Source of the DNA: Cristatella mucedo
Taxonomy: Eukaryota > Bryozoa > Phylactolaemata > Cristatellidae
NCBI GenBank assembly: GCA_009760855.2
Contig: WPIO01000004.1
Span: 2,913,501 to 2,977,500, forward strand
DNA length: 64,000 bases
Direction of reading: 5' to 3'
A program made the translations under genes and the position numbers. How positions within the stretch are numbered: position 1 is the first letter of the stretch; the number at the start of each line of letters is the position of its first letter. Of the stretch, positions 56,400 through 64,000 are shown piece by piece. The notes under the pieces are model-generated. The model was not told the DNA's origin and made no database searches. It worked only from the letters and a program-made list of their open reading frames with translations.

Positions 56400-56950
56400 A
56401 AATAGGTCTTACACAGGTACTCGATGTTTACGTTGGCTCGCATTCGTCACCACGCACGAAGTTTATCACTGCAAACGCTCCCCTCTGCCGTGTGGCTCGA
56501 CACGAGCTGGTTGAGCTCGTGATAGTCGAGGACGGGCCACACTTTCCATTTGCTGCTTTGGACCACCACCACCAAGGGAATTAGCCCGCTGCAATCCCGT
56601 GAAAAGGTTGAAGCTAATCACACTTTATCCAGTCCTCCAGTTTCCGTTCATATTCTGCTTCCACCTCAGCCGGGATTCGATATGAGGACATGCGGTTCTG
56701 CAGCAAGGGTGCCTGGACGCCTTCTTTCCAGTTTCAGCGTATGTGCCACGCCCTCCGTGGAGTACTGCAAAAGATCCGCCGGTTTAATACGATGGCATGA
56801 GCCCGGCAAGATCGTCATCTTTAACCTTGTACGTCTTGGCCACGGAGCCCAATCGACGTACCCACTCGACGAAGTCTGTTTTGCCGTCATAAGATTTGAT
56901 TTTGGCTAGCACCTCCATTGATGCTTCGACTCCATCCCACGAGATAGCTT
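56400..56950 (-). mobile_element. decayed LTR-retrotransposon gag/pol fragment
   Basis: On the minus strand, from about 56930 down, a reading of DFVEWVRRLGSVAKTYKV type (gag-like) is followed after frame breaks by pol-like readings. The clearest, near 56570-56440, is KVWPVLDYHELN, the RPVLDxRELN motif at the start of a reverse transcriptase. Stops and frameshifts are frequent. LTRs were not found. Confidence 0.5.
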
Positions 56951-57059
56951 GTCATTTGGTTCGCACAGCACATGGAACGCCGGTAAATGACCAACACCAG
57001 CAGTTTATTGCACGACTCGCGGGGCAGAGGGAAGCACGACTCCCTTCTTCCCCCTCTCT

Positions 57060-57290
57060 CCCACTCGAGTCCCCTCTCCTCGACCACGGCTGTGCACTGG
57101 CCGACCCCGATGATTAATCCGAGGTGGACCACAGCTGTGAACTGGCCGACCCTGATGGTGAATCCGCCGTCTGTTCACCAGCGGGTTACCGGCCTGTGTC
57201 CACGCCACATCAGAGGCGGACCACAGCTGTGCACCGGCCCCTCTCGATGATGCTCCAAACAGCCGTTCACCAGCGGTCTACCAGAGGGGC
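57060..57290. repeat. imperfect tandem repeat, 'gaccacagctgtg' units
   Basis: About four imperfect units, each with 'gaccac(a/g)gctgtg(c/a)ac(t/c)ggcc', spaced irregularly. They resemble a degraded minisatellite. Confidence 0.55.
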
Positions 57291-57970
57291 AGTACAGGCC
57301 AGCATACAACTCAACTACATACATATCAGAACTACTACCCACCAGGTTAAGCATAGTACCACCAGCTTTTCGATATCTATTGCAGAACAATACCTCTTAC
57401 AAACCTCCAATCCTTTTGAGATCGTGCCAGTAGTTCGTATGGTCCGAAGCCTGGAACTCAGTTTCGGTTTGCGTCACGACATCCCCTGCACTGACCACAT
57501 TAGAAAAGACTAAAAATATCTCTTTATCATAACATTTAGTGGGTCCATACGATTCGTCCTATACGTGCTCCTGCGTGCTGACACTGTGCGTCTAACCATA
57601 TTTGCATGCAGATCCTAGGCCTGCCACCCCTAACCATGTAAAATAAATAAATAAATATTATCTGATTTAACAGCCTCTTTTTGTATAGCGACAGAAGAGT
57701 CTTTACGGCTACTACCACCGCTTGCAGTGACGATAAAGGATCACCCACCGCAGGATTCGAACTCACGACCTCAGGGCCGAGGTCATGAAAAGCAACCACC
57801 TTACCTGGTGAGCCATATAAGACTCACCCAAATGTTATGCATATTGTCACTGAGCACGCTACCACTAGCCATTCGATCGTGCTTCAGTCTCTGCAAATGG
57901 AAAGTGCCTAGAAAGAGATTGAGTTCTCTGAGGACGCTATATCAAATATATTTTTGTTATTATTATTAGT
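57290..57970 (+). mobile_element. LINE family A 3' part, interrupted by a SINE
   Basis: C-terminal coding remnants and 3' UTR run to about 57640. They resume at 57833 with 'gttatgcatattgtcactga' and reach the tail block and ATT tail at 57970. The break is filled by the SINE at 57640-57832. Confidence 0.7.
57640..57832 (-). mobile_element. tRNA-derived SINE nested in LINE family A
   Basis: Complement of an (ATTT)n tail at 57643-57657, internal 'gcggtggtagtagccgtaa' and a B-box-like 'gagttcgaatcc' (57756-57767). It splits the LINE 3' UTR between 'aaccatgt' and 'gttatgc', so it inserted after the LINE. Confidence 0.75.
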
Positions 57971-58152
57971 ACCTCTAACCATGATATGCTTGCTGTCATT
58001 GAGCAAGCTACCGCTCACCATTCGTTCATGCTTCCTTTTCAGCAAATGAAAAGTGCATATAAAGAGATAGAGCTCTCGGAGGGCGCTATAACGAATGAAT
58101 CATTATTATTAGTATTATTTTGGTTGCTGTTATTGTTCTTATTATTATCTGG
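57970..58152 (+). mobile_element. LINE family A 3' UTR fragment
   Basis: A second, tandem family A 3' end ('ctaaccatgatatgcttgct', 'aagagatagagctctcggag', ATT units). Confidence 0.65.
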
Positions 58153-58451
58153 CAGGTCGTAACAAAACTATTCACGTCCAGGTCACACCCATCGCTGAAT
58201 CGGGTGGCAGCGGCAGAGCGCTCCAAGCCTCCAGGCTTTTTCTCAGATGAGCATGCTCACGGTACACGGCGGATTGGGTAGCGTAAAAGCGCCTATCCAA
58301 AGTGCCTGTACGGGCTGCAGTTTAAATTAGTTGCATACAGTGGAAAAAGTGCGAGGCTTTGAAAGTCGTGCTGAAGTCACCATCGAAAAAGTGACAGTCG
58401 GTGCCGAAATTTTCGGCTCAGAGGCGCTGTGACAATTTCTCCGGATTCAAA

Positions 58452-58673
58452 ATGCCTAGAATAACTTGGCATTCTCATGATCTTAGTTGGACGACAAAGC
58501 TCCGTATTCCAACGACAATTTCCGGACCTAACAGAAGCGGGCTTCCGAAGCCATTGGTCGCGAGTGTACAAAAAGCGGAAAGTGCTGCAAGGCAGTTGCT
58601 ACTCAAGTTTTTGAGTACGCTAATCTCAGCGGACTGTCTTAATTTTGAGCAGTTATCGAACCATCCGCTGGTT
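58452..58673 (+). CDS. hypothetical small ORF
   Basis: ATG at 58452 opens a frame of 73 codons plus stop, with mixed composition and no repeats. I do not recognise the product; there is no signal peptide or membrane segment. It ends just before a GA array. It may be chance. Confidence 0.2.
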
Positions 58674-58691
58674 TAATATCTCTCGACCAAT

Positions 58692-58693
<2 letters not shown>

Positions 58694-58778
<85 letters not shown>

Positions 58779-58895
58779 TATATCTTGGTGCGAGAAGAAA
58801 AACGTCGATGCGTCCCATCGTCAGCGGCTGCAGTTGAACTTCTAGAACCTTCTCGACGGGTGCGAGTCGTGCTAACTATATCCCCTTACCATTTA

Positions 58896-58970
<75 letters not shown>
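58694..58970. repeat. (GA)n and (CT)n arrays in inverted orientation
   Basis: GA at 58694-58776 and CT at 58895-58970 are separated by about 118 bp of unique sequence. Each arm is about 75-80 bp, so the strands can pair. Confidence 0.9.
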
Positions 58971-58973
<3 letters not shown>

Positions 58974-59040
58974 TCTTTCTCTCCAAGTTTGGCCGCCGGC
59001 GAAGGCTGCCGCGGTAGCTGAGAGTTATGCGCTACGGAAT

Positions 59041-59103
59041 CCTGATCTGAGCCAGAACCCTTGAACCCTGATCTGAGCCAGAACCCTTGAACCCTTGAAC
59101 CCT
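59041..59103. repeat. short tandem repeat
   Basis: Two copies of 'ctgatctgagccagaaccc' followed by four 'cccttgaa'-like units. It directly precedes the ORF at 59117. Confidence 0.8.
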
Positions 59104-59116
59104 TGTACGTCTCGCT

Positions 59117-59377
59117 ATGGCTTTGTTGCCGGGTGAACTGCGTTCCATGTTTCTTGACGCGGTAGAGTATTGCGGCGGGTCAGTGGTGCTTACGCAAAAA
59201 CCAGGCAACCCTGAGGAGCATACCACACAAGTTCTGTCAGGTGACAGCAACGTCGGCGACCTCGGCAGCCTCGACGACTGCAGCATTCAGGGTATGGTAG
59301 GACGCCCCAGCGGTGCAGTTTCATGGACTGCAAACATTTTTCGACTGCACCGTCTACTAGACAAACAACTCGAGTAA
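59117..59377 (+). CDS. hypothetical protein, 86 residues, with poly(A) signal
   Basis: ATG at 59117 in a fair context (CTATGG) opens a frame of 86 codons ending at 59377. An AATAAA at 59419-59424, 42 bp after the stop, makes a real 3' end plausible. The protein (begins MALLPGELRSMF, ends LLDKQLE) matches no family I know. It could be a single-exon gene or a last exon whose upstream exons I cannot see. It converges on the SKP1-like gene. Confidence 0.4.
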   Translation: MALLPGELRSMFLDAVEYCGGSVVLTQKPGNPEEHTTQVLSGDSNVGDLGSLDDCSIQGMVGRPSGAVSWTANIFRLHRLLDKQLE

Positions 59378-59506
59378 GGCAGAAAGTCTGGATCACAAGC
59401 ACTCACATTGTAAAACTGAATAAAGTGTACCTGCCCTACTCAGTAATTTTAGTGCATATTTGAATGTTGGATCAGAAATACGGATGAAATCATTTAAATA
59501 TGTAGT

Positions 59507-59540
59507 TTTATTTTTGGTTCTACCGGAAGATTAATTTATT
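59507..59540 (-). terminator. two candidate poly(A) signals of the SKP1-like gene
   Basis: Minus-strand AATAAA hexamers at 59540-59535 and 59512-59507, about 220-250 bp after the TGA at 59762-59760. Confidence 0.5.
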
Positions 59541-59759
59541 AAGCTAATAAATGTGTCGTTGACAAAATCCTTGTAGACCGATGGTCCACCTAAATTCTTC
59601 CTGACTTGCAAGTCTGCAAAAATCATAGCAAATAAAGTCATTATCGCAGCTGTCTCACCCTACGACTCTGTTTAGAGCTTGTTTATCTCCAAGAAGCGTT
59701 CGGCAAAAATACTCACCAGTATCACACTGGGCACGTTACTCCGTACGATGTCCTTGCGC

Positions 59760-62702
59760 TCAGACGTTGAACAACGATCTGAGCTCTCTTTTCCGGTTGG
59801 CGATGAGCTTCGCACAACAATCAACCAGGCCGGCTACGCCAAGCTTATCCGCGGCCTGTGAGCGTGTCGCAGGAAGTTTTAAGAAACTGTTCAACTTTCC
59901 CAAAAAATTAGTCAGTTCTTTACCTAAGCAGCGACTAGGCATTCCAAACTGTGACTGACCATGGCCGCTAAACTTGATCTCACCTATAAAGATCCTTGAA
60001 GACTAGGTATTACTCGCTAGCCTATTGAGGGAAAGGAATTATGCAGCTGGATCTCAGCGACCGTGCGAGATAATACTCACGGCCATTACGTCCGACAATT
60101 GCTCGAGACTTAACAAGTTGAGAATGTTCTTTTCATAGTTCCCAACTACAAATTCGTTGAAGCTGTTGAGCTCGTCGTTACCTACCGAGTCTGCCTCGTG
60201 GAAGTACAGCATTGACGCATTGTTCTACAAATCACAAAGGAACACATTGACGAACTAGTTTCCAAAGAGAGTACAGTATCAGGATATGGAAAACTGGTGA
60301 GCTCGTACTTACTCGATGATACTCGCACCACGAGAGAATCCTATGCAGCGTGGCTCCACTCGTCGTCCCCATCGCAAACGGGCGTGACCGATCACTGTTG
60401 CCTTCAACAAAAGTTTCCAGCCAGCCATTTTTGAAAATATCTCAAAACATGCTTTCATTTTGGTCCTCGCTGAAAATCATTTTCCAGTAATTGTACAAAA
60501 TTAGAAAAAATAGCTATCGCGTTGTGACAAGCGATCGCATGCAGTACGCCTGAAAGCGTTAATGTCAAAATAGCTTTATTTTCAACATGCAATTCATTAA
60601 AAAATGGCTCTGACATGGAAGTTTTACTCAAGCGTTATTTCCAGGAGCAAAAAGAAACCTTTGTAGCCATCCAGTAATTAAAAGATGATTTCAAGTCCAA
60701 TACTTGTCTTAATCCAGCATTCTAACACAGTAATTTCCACTGAGCGATACTTTCCATGCTATGCACGAAGTACAATTAGATAATCTTCAAAAAGGTTATA
60801 TCCCATTAGTACTATAATCGATCGTATGATTAAGGAAATAGTGCTTGAAAGGAATAAACGCGTTGAGAACTATAGTCGATACTAAAGGGTACTGGCGTTA
60901 AGCGAAGCGGCGATTTTTTAACTCTGCGACTTTAACTTCAAACCTTCGTGTGCTTAAAATCTATCTATTTCATGACATTGAGATGCACTTATTTTCAAAG
61001 CCAATGTTGGTAAATAGCTACTTAAAGTGCCTAGAAAGAAGATACAACTCTCTGATGACGCAATTAAAATGTATTATTACTCGAATTTTTATTATCAATA
61101 GCAGTGAAGCTGGAGCGCACTATGCGCGACTTTAATAAAATGCAGACATAAAAGCATGGCTAAGCAGACTCTTTAAAGCGCCGGACGGCCGAATGAAGCT
61201 GGCTATAATCGATGCATTTGCTAACATAGGTTTTCTTTAATTTAAGTTTCCGAGTGTCAAAAGTCACTGCTGTGTAGGCCAAAGAGAATTTTCAATCTGC
61301 ATTTTATCCCGTAAAAAGTGTAAATTGTAAGCAATATAGAAATATTAAATGGTCACAACCTACTCGCAGGCCCTAACATAATAATAAAAAGAATAATAAT
61401 AAGATAGTATAGTGCCCTCAGCGAACTCAATCTCTTTCTAAACACTCCACATTTGCTTCAAAGGAAGCACGTTTGCTGCAAAGGAAGCACGATCTAATGA
61501 TTGGTAGGAGCACGCTCAATGAAAACGAGCGGGATATGGTTAGGGGGACATACACAGGATCAGCATGGAAGTACGATTCCAGATGGCAGCATGTATGGTG
61601 TAAGCACTTATATGCACATAAAGTTCGAATAACACGGATCCACTTAATAATTAGATAAAGAGATGCGTTTTTAGTTTGTGTTTAAATGTGGTCAAGTCAG
61701 AGAATGTCGTGACGCAAATCGGCAGAGAGTTCCAGGCTTTGCAAGTGTACGAATTAAAGGCAGGGTATCCATAAGATTTATCCTGTAGGAAGTATATGTA
61801 AACGAGTAGATTCCGACAAGCGGGTATTACTATGCCTTGCTTGGTAGGGAGCAGATGTGATCGGTAGACTTGTGCATAAGAATCAAGGTACCTAGAAGTG
61901 AGTGACAAACCGTCGAAGTCAATGGGCTGCTTGAGTGGGAGCCACTAAAACACACTGGGAGTTACACCACTTCGGCGGGAAGTGGCGTAATAAGTAGACT
62001 GCGACGCTAGCGACAGACAAGCCTAGCTGCTTCCACCAGCTGTAAGCACCTTGCTGTTTTAATTTTGGCAGATGCAATTGTTAAGCAATATTAAATTATA
62101 TATATATATTTTTACTATTATCAATTCAGGCGATTGCGGTACGCAGATGTAGGTGTTTTCAGTCCATTTCACATCTTATTAGATATTGTACCAACATTCT
62201 TGTATAATTGCATGAACACTGGTGATTTGATGAGCTTAAATGCAATCGAATATTTAATGAAATATTTGCAACTGCCGGGATTGACCACAGCCCTAATAGA
62301 GGTCGTTACTCTATATGGACAAGCTTATCCCCGTGAAATACCACATCCCAGAATACTTCTTGGTTAAATTAGAATGTGGTCCTCACTAAATAAGTACTAA
62401 AAACATAGCTTATGGGAGTTTAATTCTAAGCGTCAGCAAACCGAGTCTAAATAAAACGTGTACCGAAGCTTTTCGCCACTGGAACCTGGAACTGTTGGGG
62501 AAATCAAATTTCTAAAGCATCACCCTAAACAGTCACACGCTACCACGCAGAAAAATGAATTGCGTCGGAGCGTGTCGCTGTCTCATAGCTTACCTATGGG
62601 AATCTTCGTGAGGAAGGAAGCGATGGTATAGTCAACGCTGAACACAACATTATCAGACGTTTTCAGAATTGCAAAAGTAGCACGTTCTCGTCTTGAAGCC
62701 AT
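59760..62702 (-). CDS. divergent SKP1-like protein
   Basis: Four exons: 62702-62594, 60440-60313, 60224-60081 and 59855-59760 (TGA), phases 1, 0, 0, 158 residues (SKP1 about 163). SKP1 links F-box proteins to cullin in SCF ubiquitin ligases. Exon 1 reads FAILKTSDNVVFSVDYTIA, like the SKP1 start (LxSSDGExFxVD). Exon 2 ends TLHRILSWCEYHR, like ILKKVIQWCTHHK. Exons 3-4 read LEQLSDVMAAADKLGVAGLVD and CCAKLIAN, like LFELILAANYLDIKGLLD and CKTVAN. The protein stops at LRSLFNV, where SKP1 has IRKTFNI and about 20 further residues that help bind the F-box. The middle, acidic loop differs. The exon 2 acceptor is GAG instead of CAG/TAG. Identity is inferred from motif order; a paralogue with altered partners is likely. 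Intron 1 holds a LINE and a plus-strand ORF. Confidence 0.65.
61017..61080 (+). mobile_element. LINE family A tail fragment
   Basis: Only the tail block ('aaagtgcctagaaagaagat', 'ctctgatgacgc') and 'atgtattattac' are present. Confidence 0.6.
61381..62052 (-). mobile_element. LINE family A 3' part
   Basis: Minus strand: tail (AATAATAATAAG, plus strand), 3' UTR, and C-terminal coding reading AWNSLPICVTTFSDLTTFKH near 61700. It lies in intron 1 of the SKP1-like gene. Confidence 0.7.
62129..62366 (+). CDS. hypothetical last exon on the plus strand
   Basis: A pyrimidine-rich acceptor (ttactattatcaattcag) ends at 62129-62130, and an open frame of 78 codons runs to TAA at 62366, followed by AATAAA at 62450-62455. 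The product (IEYLMKYLQLPGLTTALIEVV, TLYGQAYPREI) vaguely resembles the C-terminal half of SKP1 (YLDIKGLLDV...TPEEI), but I would not claim it. Upstream exons were not found. It lies within intron 1 of the minus-strand SKP1-like gene. Confidence 0.35.
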
Positions 62703-64000
62703 GATAAATAAGAATCTAAGGTAATAAGGAAGAGATGGATGATAACTTAAACCTTATTGAACGGACATGTGAAAAACTCTGGCAAACTGCTAGCAAACTT
62801 TAAGAAAATCCGCTGAACATCCGCGGCGCATTATTATGGCGACACTTTTTCATTAGTGTTCGAAAAAAGAGACTTCCGTCGGCCAATATTGCTGGAGGAC
62901 ATCTGAGAAGTTAAAATGTGTACTGAAAAGTCATCTCCATAGTCTGACTGGTTACCAACTCGAGAGTTTGGCATCAGCGCCACATAGGAAATGCTAATAG
63001 CACATGCCATAAAAAATTGCTAACTGGATCAGTTGTGCAACAGCCACCCCGACCACCAGCCAGCTGCCAACTGTCAGAGAGACGTTGATCTTACTTTGTC
63101 CGGTAAGCTACCAGAAAATAGAGCCCAATCTTTAAAAACAAATTTAAACTCCCAAGTATTAGAGCTCAAGCCTAGGATTTTATGTTGTATGCTATAGTTC
63201 TGAATATTGGGTCTCAATGTACATGTAGTAAGTAGTATTACCAGTACCGTTGTAATTACCATTACCAATACCGCAATTTGTTTGCAAATAGTTCAACTCG
63301 GCTCGATCAAGTCGATTGCAGAACCTCAAAAGAGAGTTATTATTTGCATTACTCAAATATATAAAAAAATACGCGAACCATAAAAACTTTTCTGCTTGTA
63401 TGTGCTATTAATTAAAGTGGAAATTTCCCCATTCGTATACATGGTAGAAATACGCTAATCTTTAAGATAGCTCACTAAAAGCATGCCTCAAGAGTAACAG
63501 TTTCAAAACTTTTATGAGTTCCTGCTTTAGAACGACGAATCTTAATAACTACACATATTAGGCGAAATGTGTCTACTCATGGTAGAATGTAGTCGTATCC
63601 AAAAAGTAGTGACCGCATGGAACCAATGAGCCCAACGATTTGCAGTTTTCTTTTAGAAACAGGACAAGTGAAAACGCTGCCGCAGTCAAAATGCTGGCTT
63701 AAGCCATTATTTCGTAACTTGGCGGATGCATATTTCATATAATTAAAGGCTGTAACGATTGAGCGCTAGAAGGAGATATTTCAAATCTCATTTTCGTACA
63801 CGTGGCAGCAGTATCGCCTGGCTGCAAACAGCTATGACTGCCCTCAACAAGAAATCAAAAGAATTTCATGGATGAGTACAAAAATATCTGGAAGATATAA
63901 TGGACGGTACTAAAGCTGTCCAATCTTTAAGTTACAATCGTAGTCACTGACAGCCACATTTGATAAACATGCTAGCAGCATTTTGACAAAACTGAAGTAC
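62703..64000. other. upstream of the SKP1-like gene, nothing recognised
   Basis: AT-leaning sequence. Open frames are short (under 65 codons) and without motifs. No repeat family of this window recurs here. Confidence 0.4.

Overview
This is nuclear DNA of an animal, probably an invertebrate; I cannot fix the phylum. The evidence is short protein-coding exons with GT..AG introns and matching phases, an axonemal dynein heavy chain (an organism with cilia or flagella), nuclear genes for mitochondrial proteins, and many interspersed retrotransposons, tRNA-derived SINEs and dinucleotide repeats. I see no operons and no bacterial gene organisation.

Five genes can be reconstructed exon by exon. (1) An axonemal dynein heavy chain on the minus strand, starting at 17296 and leaving the window below 2046; only the N-terminal tail is present. 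(2) SDHD, the small membrane anchor of mitochondrial complex II, on the plus strand at 22509-25616 (4 exons). (3) A tetraspanin on the minus strand at 41353-29518 (7 exons, 267 residues). (4) METTL15, a mitochondrial RsmH-type rRNA methyltransferase, on the plus strand at 41691-47978 (5 exons, 352 residues), head to head with the tetraspanin across a 337-bp shared promoter interval. (5) A divergent SKP1-like gene on the minus strand at 62702-59760 (4 exons, 158 residues). A broken copy of the last METTL15 exon lies at 55146-55368. Less certain plus-strand ORFs lie at 58452, 59117 and 62129.

Most of the remaining sequence is repeats. Two non-LTR retrotransposon families recur. Family A is CR1/L2-like and has an (ATT)n tail. 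Family B has an (ACATT)n tail. There are two tRNA-derived SINE groups: one has an (ATTT)n tail, and the other ends in the 3' end of LINE family A, which suggests a SINE/LINE partnership. DNA transposons include a 186-bp non-autonomous hAT element with the ends of the Space Invaders (SPIN) group and a perfect 8-bp target duplication (33582-33783), and an internally deleted Tc1-like copy (38.65-38.91 kb). A decayed LTR-retrotransposon pol fragment sits at 56.4-56.95 kb. Purine/pyrimidine repeats are long, up to about 1.4 kb of GA at 53.05-54.47 kb.

The genes do not form one pathway. SDHD and METTL15 both serve mitochondria, dynein serves cilia, the tetraspanin serves membranes, and the SKP1-like protein probably belongs to ubiquitin ligases. 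The points most worth following up are the SPIN element, the SKP1-like gene that is invisible to simple ORF scanning, the METTL15 exon copy, a perfect 26-bp palindrome at 24356-24410, and the SINE/LINE tail sharing.
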